Positions 1-7,974 of a stretch of DNA of 39,454 nt are shown here, piece by piece (position 1 is the first letter of the stretch; each line of letters begins with the position of its first letter). This stretch comes from CAYTRP01 sp964625145. GTDB taxonomy: Bacteria; Sumerlaeota; Sumerlaeia; SLMS01; JAHLLQ01. The notes under the pieces were generated by a model that was given only the letters and a program-made list of their open reading frames with translations, did no database searches and was not told where the DNA came from. Location of the stretch: NCBI GenBank assembly GCA_964625145.1, contig CAZVAQ010000016.1:1-39454 (forward strand), given 5' to 3'. The translations under genes and the position numbers were made by a program.

Positions 1-965
1 AGCGCATTCGCAAGCTCTCGTTCTTCTCCGCCGTAAGGAACTCCCTGTTCGGCGGTGGAAACGTGAAGTCGCTGATCAGCGCATTCCAATATCCACCCCT
101 GGGTCCCGGGCAACTGTGGGAGGAGTGCGCGAAGACGGTGGTCGCGCGTGGCGGAGAGCTTAGCCTCGGTTCCGCTGTCCGGTCGATCCATCATCAGGAC
201 GGACGCGTCACCCATCTGACGATTCGCGACTCCGACGGGGAGAGTGACATCGCCGTCGAGGAAGTCATCAGCACCATGCCGCTGCGGCTGCTGGTCGAGA
301 ACCTGCATCCCGCCCCTCCGGAGCCGGTGCTGCACGCGGCGCGGTCGCTGAAGTATCGCGACTTCCTGATCGTCGTGCTCATCATTGATCGCGGGCACCT
401 GTTTCCCGACAACTGGATCTATGTGCATTCCCCGGAGGTGCGCGTCGGCCGCATCCAGAACTTCAAGAATTGGTCCGCGGCCATGGTGCCCGATGACGCG
501 ACGACGAGCCTGGGCATGGAGTACTTCTGTTCGGTGGGCGACGACCTGTGGGAGATGGAAGACGCAGAGCTCATCAAGTTGGCTGGGCGCGAGATCAAGG
601 AGTTGGGACTCGATGGTGATGGCCGTGTCATCGACGGCAAGGTCATCCGTCAACGCGCCGCCTATCCGGTCTACGACGAGGAGTACCAGAAGCACCTGGA
701 GACGCTGCGTGCGTACCTCGCCACCTTCGAGAACCTGCAGACCATCGGCCGCAACGGCATGCATCGCTACAACAACCAGGACCATTCGATGCTGTGTGGC
801 CTGTATGCTGCCCGCAACCTGATGGGGGCCAGCCATGACCTGTGGGATGTCAACACCGAGCGTTCCTACTACGAAGAGCAGGTCATCCGCAGCGATCGCG
901 CTCCACAGGGGGTGGAGGGAGCCCCCATGGCGGCGGCGTCCCGGGCGCTCTCCGATGCGGGATAA
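1..965 (+). CDS. FAD-dependent oxidoreductase, UDP-galactopyranose mutase/amine-oxidase type (5' partial)
   Basis: The reading frame is open from the first complete codon at position 3 to the TAA at 963-965, so the gene begins outside the window; the GTG at 63 is internal. The visible part reads LSFFSAVRNSLFGGG, then YPPLGPGQLWEECA and a segment ending EEVISTMPL, the pattern of the FAD-binding, substrate-cap part of flavoproteins related to UDP-galactopyranose mutase, protoporphyrinogen oxidase and phytoene desaturase. The C-terminal IGRNGMHRYNNQDHSM with the following helix matches the end of the Rossmann FAD domain in that group. The N-terminal GxGxxG dinucleotide motif is missing because of the window edge. 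Downstream flippase and glycosyltransferase genes suggest a role in sugar-nucleotide or glycan modification. The substrate is unknown. The end overlaps the next gene by 11 bases, which suggests translational coupling. Confidence 0.8.
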   Translation, partial: RIRKLSFFSAVRNSLFGGGNVKSLISAFQYPPLGPGQLWEECAKTVVARGGELSLGSAVRSIHHQDGRVTHLTIRDSDGESDIAVEEVISTMPLRLLVENLHPAPPEPVLHAARSLKYRDFLIVVLIIDRGHLFPDNWIYVHSPEVRVGRIQNFKNWSAAMVPDDATTSLGMEYFCSVGDDLWEMEDAELIKLAGREIKELGLDGDGRVIDGKVIRQRAAYPVYDEEYQKHLETLRAYLATFENLQTIGRNGMHRYNNQDHSMLCGLYAARNLMGASHDLWDVNTERSYYEEQVIRSDRAPQGVEGAPMAAASRALSDAG

Positions 966-2424
966 GACAGATCATCCAGCCAACCGGAGTACTGCACGAC
1001 ACACGGCATGGGAGTTGGCTGCACAATCCACGGTTCTGGTCTGCGGGCTGCTCATCATGGGCATGCTGGCGCGCAAGCTCGGGCCGGCGGGTTATGGACA
1101 GTATGCCGTGGTCATCACTGTCCTGAGCTGGGTGGAGTCCAGTCTGTCCAGCTTCTTTTCGCGCGCCGTCATCAAGTCCATCGCGGAATCGGATGATTGG
1201 GAACCCGTGGCACGGACGGCCCTGCGCTCAGCGCTGGTGCTGGGCACTGGCTTGGCCATCCTGCTTGCCGCGCTGGCATGGCCACTTGCCGCGATCCTGG
1301 GGATGAAGGATCTCGCGTGGCTGCTGGCGCTGATCGCGATCGACATTCCGATCTTCCTGCGCAGCCAGATTTACCTGCAGATCTTTGCCGGGCTGCATTC
1401 CTTTCGCGGCCGGGCAATGGTCACCGCCACACGTTCCATTGCGCGCCTTGTGCTGGTGCTGCTGGTCATCGTGATGGGTGGGGGAGTGACCGCAGCGACG
1501 CTCACATGGTTGGGCGCTTCGTTGGCCGAGTTGTTCATCGCCCGCACGTTGAGCACCCTTCGCCTGGATGGTGCGCGTGCGTCGACGCGTGCCCTGTTCA
1601 TCTCCTCCATACCGCTTTTTGTGGCGGCGCTCTGCATGCGCTTCACCGACGGGATGGACCTCTTCATCGTCAAGATGCTGACCGACGAGCAAACCGCCGG
1701 GTGGTACGCGGGCGCGGTCAATCTGGCGCTGGTTCCCGCGTTTCTGGGCATGGCGCTCATGCCTGTGATCTTGTCCGGTGTCGCGGAACAACGAAAGCGC
1801 CTCGGGATGGCCGCTGCCGGTGTGGCGGGTGCCGCATGGCTCCGGCTTGGGCTCATGCTCCTGCCATTCGCCGCCATAGGGATCGTGCTTTCCTCCGAAC
1901 TGACGTTCATGATCCTCGGCCCTGAATTCGCCCGCACGGCGGACTTCCTGTCTCTCCTGTTGATGGCCAGCGCTGGACGCGTGTGGCTGACACTGGCCAC
2001 GGCATTTCTCGCCGGAATGGACCGGGCGACCGTTGCGGCGAGGATTTCCGTGGTCTACTTGCTGTTGTCTCCCATCGGTGTCGCCATAGGATTCACCATC
2101 GCCGGTGCCCCGGGCGCCGCCGGCGGTTACGCGATCATGGCGTGGGTGGGAGTACTCATGGTCATAGTGACACTGCTGCACACCAGACTGGTTGCCATTC
2201 CATGGCACAGCGCACTGCGCGCATTCGTTGTGTTCGGGACTGTGCTCGCCATCGGCATGCTTCTCCCGGCCGGTGAGGGAATTCTCCATGTCGTGCTTGC
2301 CGGTGCCCTGCTCGCCGTTGTGACGCTTGGCTTGTTTGTGCTACTGGGGGAGAAGCTGCCCGGCCAGCTCATCGCCAGGATTGTCGCGCCGCAAAGAACC
2401 ATCCCCGTGGAGGTCCGCGAATGA
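955..2424 (+). CDS. Wzx-like oligosaccharide flippase (MOP superfamily)
   Basis: A 489-residue polytopic membrane protein. The frame is open upstream to 835, but ATG 955 (MRDKTDHPANRS) is chosen because the upstream part lies inside the preceding gene and is Arg/Pro-rich shadow sequence. From about residue 15 there are roughly 12-14 hydrophobic segments with few charged loops. The early stretch GMLARKLGPAGYGQYAVV is the usual first loop of Polysacc_synt/Wzx proteins, which flip undecaprenyl-linked oligosaccharides across the inner membrane. The length is typical of the family. It sits between a flavoenzyme and glycosyltransferases and overlaps both neighbours (11 bases upstream, ATGA downstream), as expected for an exopolysaccharide or O-unit operon. 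Sugar specificity cannot be read from the sequence. A related MATE-type role is less likely given the context. Confidence 0.85.
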   Translation: MRDKTDHPANRSTARHTAWELAAQSTVLVCGLLIMGMLARKLGPAGYGQYAVVITVLSWVESSLSSFFSRAVIKSIAESDDWEPVARTALRSALVLGTGLAILLAALAWPLAAILGMKDLAWLLALIAIDIPIFLRSQIYLQIFAGLHSFRGRAMVTATRSIARLVLVLLVIVMGGGVTAATLTWLGASLAELFIARTLSTLRLDGARASTRALFISSIPLFVAALCMRFTDGMDLFIVKMLTDEQTAGWYAGAVNLALVPAFLGMALMPVILSGVAEQRKRLGMAAAGVAGAAWLRLGLMLLPFAAIGIVLSSELTFMILGPEFARTADFLSLLLMASAGRVWLTLATAFLAGMDRATVAARISVVYLLLSPIGVAIGFTIAGAPGAAGGYAIMAWVGVLMVIVTLLHTRLVAIPWHSALRAFVVFGTVLAIGMLLPAGEGILHVVLAGALLAVVTLGLFVLLGEKLPGQLIARIVAPQRTIPVEVRE

Positions 2425-3476
2425 GTCACAAGCCGGTCAAATTGATCGTGGCTGGTTGTGGACGAGTGGTGACGGAAGTCCATCTGCCAAACCTGAACAA
2501 CATGCAGTCGGTGCAGGTTGTCGGACTGGTGGATCCCGATCGCGATTCCCTGGACAAGGCAGCGCTGCTTGCGCCCGATGCCGATGTCTTTGCGGATCTG
2601 GAGGAGGCTCTCGCAAAGGCGCCATGCGATGCGGTCCTGATCGCATCGCCCAGCGGTTTGCACGCGCCAATGGCATCGATGGCGTTGGAGGAAGGGCGGC
2701 ATGTGTATCTCGAGAAACCCGTCGCGACCGACTTGGAAGGAGCGCGCCGGTTGGCGGCGCACCCCTTTGCCAACCGGGTGATGGTCGGGTTCAACTATCG
2801 TTTCCATCCCCTCGTTCGCGAGATGCGAAAGCTCGTCCGGACCGGTGGAGTGGGCGATGCGGTCTGTGTGCGCACGTTGTTCTCCACGCCGGATGCAAAT
2901 GCGCCGGCATGGAAGAGGCAGCGAGCACAAGGCGGCGGTGCCCTGCTCGACCTGACGACCCATGACGTGGACATGATTCGCTACGTGACGGGGCGCGAGA
3001 TCATCACTGTCTCCGCCTTGATCACTTCTCGCCATGCGGAAGGCGACAGTGCCCTGCTCCTGCTGGAATGCGAGGATGGCATGACTGCCCAATGCGTCGC
3101 CCTGTCCGGCTGTGCGGAATCCGCGCAGTTCGACGTCACCGGCGAAAAGGGCGGTGCCTCCTTCGAGCGATACCGCTCCAGCCGGGTGAAGGTATGGGGC
3201 CGCAGGGCGGGTGGACTTCGCGAGCGTGTTCGTTCCGTCGTCAGGGAAGCCGCTGCAACTCCGGAGCGCATGAAGCGAATGCGCCATCCGTGGAACGATC
3301 CCTCGTTTGGCCTGGCCTTGGACTCCTTTGTCAAATCGGTCAAATCCAGCAAGCCCCCCCGTGTCACTTTGGAGGAGGGCCTGCGGTCCCTCTCCGTGCT
3401 GCTCGCTGCGGAGGAATCCATGCGCACGGGAAGTCGCGTTCCCGTGAAGAATTTTGCAATCCACCAGGAGTCCTGA
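2421..3476 (+). CDS. Gfo/Idh/MocA-family NAD(P)-dependent sugar dehydrogenase
   Basis: A 351-residue protein with the two-domain layout of the family. The N-terminal Rossmann fold begins VKLIVAGCGRVVTEVHLPNL and continues VVGLVDPD (acidic end of beta-2, residues 34-41). The conserved EKP motif is at residues 98-100, and its lysine normally takes part in catalysis. The second domain carries GFNYRFHP (123-130) and GGGALLDLTTHDVD (171-184), where the family places its substrate-binding Asp and His. These enzymes oxidise or reduce sugars and sugar nucleotides in the cytoplasm. ATG 2421 overlaps the flippase stop as ATGA. In this operon it probably makes a modified sugar for the glycan that the flippase exports. 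The exact sugar is unknown. Confidence 0.88.
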   Translation: MSHKPVKLIVAGCGRVVTEVHLPNLNNMQSVQVVGLVDPDRDSLDKAALLAPDADVFADLEEALAKAPCDAVLIASPSGLHAPMASMALEEGRHVYLEKPVATDLEGARRLAAHPFANRVMVGFNYRFHPLVREMRKLVRTGGVGDAVCVRTLFSTPDANAPAWKRQRAQGGGALLDLTTHDVDMIRYVTGREIITVSALITSRHAEGDSALLLLECEDGMTAQCVALSGCAESAQFDVTGEKGGASFERYRSSRVKVWGRRAGGLRERVRSVVREAAATPERMKRMRHPWNDPSFGLALDSFVKSVKSSKPPRVTLEEGLRSLSVLLAAEESMRTGSRVPVKNFAIHQES

Positions 3477-3480
3477 TCGA

Positions 3481-4470
3481 ATGACCATTGAAATGTCCGC
3501 CATCGCCATCACTCCCGACAACTACGCGACGATTCGATCCGTCGTCAGGGCGGTTGCGCGCCAGGACGTGGCCGGCCAGATGGAGTTGGTCATCGTGGGG
3601 CCGCCTCGCGACGAATTGCAGGTCGTGGAGGAAGACCTCGTTCCATTCGGAAAGGTCACCTTTGTCACGCAGCGCGAATTCGTCGGCACACCGCAGCATC
3701 GCGCCGCGGGCATCCGTGCTGCCAATGCCCCAGTGGTTGTCCTGTTGGAGGAGCACTGCTTTCCCGCGGCGGGATGGGCACGGGCCCTGATCGAACGACA
3801 CCGCGAGGATTGGGCGGGTGTCTCGCCCATAGTACTGAATGGCAATCCCAGGCGCGCTGTCAGTTGGGCAAACTACCTGACCGAGTACGGAGGTTGGCTC
3901 CATTGCAAGACGGCGGAGGAGCAGGAGCACATCCCCGGCCACAACAGTTCCTACAAGAAGGAAGTGTTGCTGGAATATGGCGACCGATTGGAGGAGATGA
4001 TTGCCGCGGAAAGTGCGATGCAGTTCGATCTGCGTACACGAGGACACCGCTTTTGCATCGATCGGGAGGCTCGCGCCTTTCATCTCAATCCATCGGTTCT
4101 TCTTCCGTCCCTGGGGCTAACCTTTTGGGGAGGTCGGCTCTTCGCCGCCAATCGCGCCCGCAATTGGTCCGTCGGCAAGCGTTTGGTTTACATATTCGGC
4201 GCGCCATTAATTCCGCTTGTTCGGTTTGCCAAGATCTGGCCAGTCTGGCGATCCTTGTGTCGGAACAGACCTGGCACCCTCGATATGCTCATGACGCTTT
4301 GGATCATGCTCAAGTTCAACGCCATGGGAGAGCTGTGCGGCTACCTGCTGGGTGAAGGGGCTGCTGTCGAGCGGACTTCCAAGATGGAGTTTCGCCGGCG
4401 CAGTTTCCTCCGGAAGGGGGAGCCGCTTGCCCGGCAAGTTCGCCAGCTTCTTTCATCGAGCCGGTCATGA
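3481..4470 (+). CDS. Glycosyltransferase family 2-like protein
   Basis: 329 residues from ATG 3481. The frame extends back to 3454, but the AGGAG at 3466-3470 lies ten bases before 3481 and supports that start. The N-terminus has the GT-A pattern: SAIAITPDNYATIRSVV, then MELVIVGPP, then APVVVLLEEHCFP. The last block stands where GT2 enzymes bind the sugar-nucleotide metal; here it is EEH (residues 90-92) instead of DxD, similar to an EDH variant seen in some GT2 relatives. The central GHNSSYKKEVL (153-163) is the usual acceptor-side loop. Hydrophobic, basic stretches near residues 225-300 suggest membrane association. Its role would be adding one sugar to the lipid-linked unit. The stop overlaps the next start as ATGA. 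Confidence 0.75.
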   Translation: MTIEMSAIAITPDNYATIRSVVRAVARQDVAGQMELVIVGPPRDELQVVEEDLVPFGKVTFVTQREFVGTPQHRAAGIRAANAPVVVLLEEHCFPAAGWARALIERHREDWAGVSPIVLNGNPRRAVSWANYLTEYGGWLHCKTAEEQEHIPGHNSSYKKEVLLEYGDRLEEMIAAESAMQFDLRTRGHRFCIDREARAFHLNPSVLLPSLGLTFWGGRLFAANRARNWSVGKRLVYIFGAPLIPLVRFAKIWPVWRSLCRNRPGTLDMLMTLWIMLKFNAMGELCGYLLGEGAAVERTSKMEFRRRSFLRKGEPLARQVRQLLSSSRS

Positions 4471-5369
4471 AGCAAGGCCTCGCGTTCTCTGTCGTCATCG
4501 CGACGCATGGCCGGCCGGAGAAGCTGGCCAGATGCCTGACGTCATTGGCGCGGCTGAGGTATCCACACGACCAGTTCGAAGTGATCGTCGTCGATGATGG
4601 CAGTCCGGTGGATGTGGGCGCCGCGCTTGCAGGCAGTCTGCCGTCCGAGTTGCAGGTCCGATTCCTGCGCCAGCAAAACCTTGGCCCCGGCGTGGCCCGA
4701 AATCTGGGAGTTCGCGATTCGAACGCGCGGTGGATCGCCTTCATCGATGATGACTGCAAGGCACATCCCCGGTGGCTGACCGCGCTGGAGAAGGTGCTTC
4801 GCAATCAACCACGCAGCTTGGTGGGTGGGCGCATTGTGAACGGTTACCCGCATAGTCTCTTCGACACCGCTAGCTGGGCCCTGCTCGAGTATCTTTACGA
4901 GTACATGCGAAACACGCCGGATTCGCAGCGCTTCATTGCCACCATGAATGTCGCAGTCGCGCGCGATGAGTTCCTGGCCATGAGCGGCTTTGATGAGAAG
5001 CATTCATTCCTGGCCGAGGACCGCGATCTTTGCGACCGGTGGCTGACATCCGGCCGCGCGATGGTGGAGGCGCCCGGTGCCGTCGTCGTCCACTATCACG
5101 GTCTCAACCTGTATCGGTTTATCCGCCAGCACATGAAGTATGGACGTGGTGCCCGGCGATTTCACATCGCCAGGGCAAAGCGCCGCTCGGCCCCGGTACG
5201 GCTGGAGACCCATCGATTCTATCTGGGCCTTGTGTTCTCGCCGTTTCGACTGAAGCAGCCGACACATCGAAAGATTGCGCTGACCTGCTGCCTGATTCTC
5301 TCACAGGCGGCAATGGTGGCGGGCTACTTCCAGGACAAGATCTGCAACCCGGGCTTCGGTGGCGATTAA
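4467..5369 (+). CDS. Glycosyltransferase family 2
   Basis: A 300-residue classical GT2 enzyme. It starts FSVVIATHGRPEKLARCLTSL, followed by VIVVDDGS (residues 39-46), NLGPGVARNLG (71-81), the metal-binding IDDD within FIDDDC (92-97), and the acceptor-side AEDRDLCDRW with its acidic ED pair (184-185), the likely catalytic base region. The C-terminal third is basic, then ends with a hydrophobic helix (about 272-292), suggesting peripheral or single-pass attachment to the inner membrane. It is the last gene of the plus-strand operon and is coupled to the preceding one by ATGA. Only 18 bases separate its stop from the convergent gene on the other strand. Donor and acceptor sugars cannot be inferred. 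Confidence 0.9.
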   Translation: MKQGLAFSVVIATHGRPEKLARCLTSLARLRYPHDQFEVIVVDDGSPVDVGAALAGSLPSELQVRFLRQQNLGPGVARNLGVRDSNARWIAFIDDDCKAHPRWLTALEKVLRNQPRSLVGGRIVNGYPHSLFDTASWALLEYLYEYMRNTPDSQRFIATMNVAVARDEFLAMSGFDEKHSFLAEDRDLCDRWLTSGRAMVEAPGAVVVHYHGLNLYRFIRQHMKYGRGARRFHIARAKRRSAPVRLETHRFYLGLVFSPFRLKQPTHRKIALTCCLILSQAAMVAGYFQDKICNPGFGGD

Positions 5370-5387
5370 GTCTCAGTCGGACCCGGA

Positions 5388-6806
5388 TCAGCGGAAGATC
5401 ACCGGCTCTCCCTGGCGCCAGATGCCTCCAAATGCAATGTGTCCCCACGCGTCGCTTGACCGGTCGGCGATTCGAATGCGCACCTGCCGCCCCTTGAGAC
5501 TGGTCGCGTCAATCCGGTGGACGAACTGCTTTTCCTGATAACGGCCGGTGTAGCGAGCCAACTCATCGCCCGTTGTGGCATCCACAATCGCCACGTGGGT
5601 GCGCTCCCGGTCGTTCCCGCCGCCAACCAGCAGCGAATAGAAGGGCGCATCCAGAACGAATGGCTCGGATTCGAGTGTGACCATGCGCTTGTCGTCGGAT
5701 CCGCCATCAACTGTTGCCGCCGTGCTCAGGATGCGAAGCCGTGGTGACTCCGGATCCGGTTCCGCGTCACAAAAAACGATACTGTCCGGCGCTCCCTCAA
5801 CCACCCGCCATAGCTCAACACTACCGATCCCGTCATCGCCCCAAACCGGTTCGCCAAAGATTGGCCGCCGCGCCCAACGCAGGCGCGCGATGCGGATGCC
5901 GTCGAGCTCCGGCGTTAGTGCCGCGATGTAGTACTTGCCGTCATCCACGACAACCTCGGGCGCAGCGATCTCCAGGCGCGCCGTGAGGTGCTCGTCATGA
6001 TCAATGCCGAAGTTCAATGGGTTGCGCGAGTAGTAGGCCCAGTTAAGATTGCCAGAGCCGTAGTACTGATTGCGGAAGTAGACGAATTCGCCCGGCTCAA
6101 CCTCAACCACATGTGGCGATTCGTTGAACCACGGATTGTCAGACAACTTTCCGCCATAGGAAATCACCATCGATTGGGACCATGTCTTCAGGTCCTGCGA
6201 AGTGCGGCAGTATCCATAGCCCTTTCCCGCGGTGATGGCGGTGTAGTATAGATGCCACAATCCATCGATCTGGATCATCATGGGATCGCGGGCATTGGCA
6301 AACTGCCCTTCGGAGAAGACGCCTGTCTTGCCATTCGGCTGGATGATGCGCTCAAAGTTCTTCCCATCCTCACTTGTCGCAAAGCAGATGTTCGTCCAAT
6401 CACCATAGGCCATGATGAACCGGCCATCATGCCGGACAACGTGCGGGGCCTGCAGGCCGCCCAGGGGCTCTCCGAGATCCGGGCGGGATTCCATGACGAT
6501 GCCCTTCGGCTCCCACTCCGTGTCGGTCAGCGATGCTCCCTCCCAGCCGTAAAACAGCCGCGTATGGCCGGGGTAGCTTGTGTTTCGGATGCAGGACCAT
6601 AGCTGCCAGGTGCCGTCCGCCGCCTGCCACAGGCCAAAATCGACCGGTTGCTGGCGCTCGGAGTTGTATTCGCCAAGATCCGGCGTCGAGGCCACGCGCC
6701 ACCAATCGCCCTCGATGACTGGAACAATCATTTCCTCGCGCTGCATGGCCGCCCCATTCATGCCAATGAATGTCAATCCTGCCAGGATGGCAATGCGCTT
6801 CCACAT
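5388..6806 (-). CDS. Secreted five-bladed beta-propeller glycosidase-like protein (GH43/GH32 superfamily) with C-terminal beta-sandwich
   Basis: 472 residues from ATG 6806, preceded at eight bases by GGAG; an in-frame ATG at 6839 would couple directly to the upstream ATPase gene (TGATG) but puts 11 residues before the signal peptide. MWKRIAILAGLTFIGMNGAA looks like a signal sequence. The propeller carries repeated GxWxLW/YY strands and the acidic motifs expected of the GH43/32/62/68 fold: QAPHVV (119-124), ARDPMM (172-177) and NESPHVV (228-234). The tail (about 365-465) has LLVGGGNDRE, RYTGRYQE and AWGHIAFGGI, which resembles the beta-sandwich of GH32 enzymes. It is probably a periplasmic or extracellular glycan hydrolase and the last gene of the minus-strand operon. 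The substrate is unknown. Confidence 0.7.
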   Translation of the reverse strand: MWKRIAILAGLTFIGMNGAAMQREEMIVPVIEGDWWRVASTPDLGEYNSERQQPVDFGLWQAADGTWQLWSCIRNTSYPGHTRLFYGWEGASLTDTEWEPKGIVMESRPDLGEPLGGLQAPHVVRHDGRFIMAYGDWTNICFATSEDGKNFERIIQPNGKTGVFSEGQFANARDPMMIQIDGLWHLYYTAITAGKGYGYCRTSQDLKTWSQSMVISYGGKLSDNPWFNESPHVVEVEPGEFVYFRNQYYGSGNLNWAYYSRNPLNFGIDHDEHLTARLEIAAPEVVVDDGKYYIAALTPELDGIRIARLRWARRPIFGEPVWGDDGIGSVELWRVVEGAPDSIVFCDAEPDPESPRLRILSTAATVDGGSDDKRMVTLESEPFVLDAPFYSLLVGGGNDRERTHVAIVDATTGDELARYTGRYQEKQFVHRIDATSLKGRQVRIRIADRSSDAWGHIAFGGIWRQGEPVIFR

Positions 6807-6838
6807 GGCGGGGACTCCCTTGCCTTGGTTGCTGCTCA

Positions 6839-7561
6839 TCAACCGGTTCGTATGGCCTGCAGCGCCTGTTGTCCGGATGTTACGCGCTCCAGTTTTCCAT
6901 CGCGCATCCAGTAGACGCGCTCGGATGAGCGAATCATCTTCGGATCGTGCGTCGAGCAGATGACAGTGATGCCGCTCTCGCGGTTGAGCGTCGTAAGCAA
7001 CTCGATGATTTCCTCGCCCGTCTTCGTGTCCAGGTTCCCCGTCGGCTCGTCGGCCAGCACGACCATGGGCTTGTTCGCCAATGCCCGCGCCACGGCGACG
7101 CGCTGTTGTTGTCCGCCGGACAATTCAAAGGGCTTGTGATGCAGGCGGTGCCCCAGACCGACACGCGTGAGAATCTCCGAAGCGGCGGCCTCGGCCTCCT
7201 CTTGTTCAAGACCCTTCAACGTCATTGGCAGCATGACATTTTGCAGGGCGCTCATCACCGGGATCAGGTTGAACGTCTGGAAGATATAGCCGATCTTGTT
7301 GCAGCGGAATGCCGCCTGGCGTTGCTCGGGCATGTCAAAGATGGAGTGTCCCTCAAAGGAGACGGTCCCCTCCGTCGGCACATCCAAGGCCCCCAATTGG
7401 TTGAACAAGGTGGATTTCCCCGAACCGGATGGCCCCATGATCGCCAGAAACTCGCCGCGCTTCACATCCATGGTGACGCCGTTCAGGGCCCAGACTTCCT
7501 CGGACCCAAGGCGATAGCGCTTTCGAACGTTGCGGACTTCGATGATGTTGTCGGTTGTCAT
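6839..7561 (-). CDS. ABC transporter ATP-binding protein, MacB/LolD type
   Basis: A 240-residue nucleotide-binding subunit with all motifs intact: Walker A GPSGSGKST (43-51), Q-loop GYIFQTFNLI (91-100), signature LSGGQQQRVAVARAL (147-161), Walker B VVLADEPTGNLD (167-178) and switch His in CSTHD (His205). The LIPVMSALQNVMLPM stretch and the overall length are typical of MacB/LolD/FtsE ATPases, which power FtsX-type permeases by mechanotransmission rather than classical import. It overlaps the upstream PqqD-like gene as ATGA. Because there is a second ATPase gene at 7971-8756, the two may form a heterodimer or serve the two different FtsX-type permeases of the operon. Direction of transport is not determined, but this ATPase class normally drives outward or envelope processes. 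Confidence 0.95.
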   Translation of the reverse strand: MTTDNIIEVRNVRKRYRLGSEEVWALNGVTMDVKRGEFLAIMGPSGSGKSTLFNQLGALDVPTEGTVSFEGHSIFDMPEQRQAAFRCNKIGYIFQTFNLIPVMSALQNVMLPMTLKGLEQEEAEAAASEILTRVGLGHRLHHKPFELSGGQQQRVAVARALANKPMVVLADEPTGNLDTKTGEEIIELLTTLNRESGITVICSTHDPKMIRSSERVYWMRDGKLERVTSGQQALQAIRTG

Positions 7562-7974
7562 GACCTGCTCCCGTCCGCGTTTGCACCCTTCACTTCCAAC
7601 TCCAGCAAATTGCGCAGCATCAGGCTACGGACATATTGGACCGCGGCCCGGCGCGCCTCCGCTTCTTCCAATTCCCAACGCTGCTGGACAATCGCGGCCA
7701 CTTCGTGGAGTGTGCGCTCGCCATTGAGCAGCTTCCAGAACTCGGTTCCGCGGGCATCCAGGTTGTAGTAGCACTCGTGCCTCCAGCCGAGGCGCTTCTT
7801 CATGAATGCCATCAATCCGCGACCCGGCGGGTAGCGCTTGCGCAGATGGTAGTCCCCCTCCGGAGATTCCTTCACCTCCACACCCGGCGCGTGGCAAGGT
7901 ATGACGGCCAATGGATCCGCCAAGTGCGTCGGTGATGTCTGTCGTCCTCGTGCCACGTCGTGCCATTCCCTCAA
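7558..7974 (-). CDS. PqqD-like (RRE-fold) small protein
   Basis: 138 residues if translation starts at TTG 7974, which overlaps the upstream ATPase stop as TTGA; no ATG fits the frame near the conserved part. Residues about 55-130 show the PqqD pattern: YNLDARGTEFWKLLNGERTLHEVAAI followed by a helix ending RSLMLRNLLELE. The same winged-helix fold forms RiPP recognition elements that bind leader peptides, and stand-alone copies also occur outside RiPP clusters. A basic stretch (RKRYPPGRGLMAFMKKRLGWRHE) precedes the domain. No radical SAM enzyme or precursor-peptide gene is visible here. Its place between two MacB-type ATPases, with four-base overlaps on both sides, suggests an adaptor or peptide-binding role in the transporter. 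Start codon uncertain. Confidence 0.72.
   Translation of the reverse strand: MREWHDVARGRQTSPTHLADPLAVIPCHAPGVEVKESPEGDYHLRKRYPPGRGLMAFMKKRLGWRHECYYNLDARGTEFWKLLNGERTLHEVAAIVQQRWELEEAEARRAAVQYVRSLMLRNLLELEVKGANADGSRS

Noticed and set aside
835..954. Upstream extension of the flippase reading frame
   Set aside because: Overlaps the end of the FAD oxidoreductase, is Arg/Pro-rich and carries no membrane segment; ATG 955 gives a normal flippase start.
2127..3521. Long minus-strand open frame of 464 codons opposite the dehydrogenase gene
   Set aside because: It is the antisense shadow of a well-supported Gfo/Idh/MocA gene in GC-rich DNA; composition rich in His, Arg and Gln and no recognisable motif.
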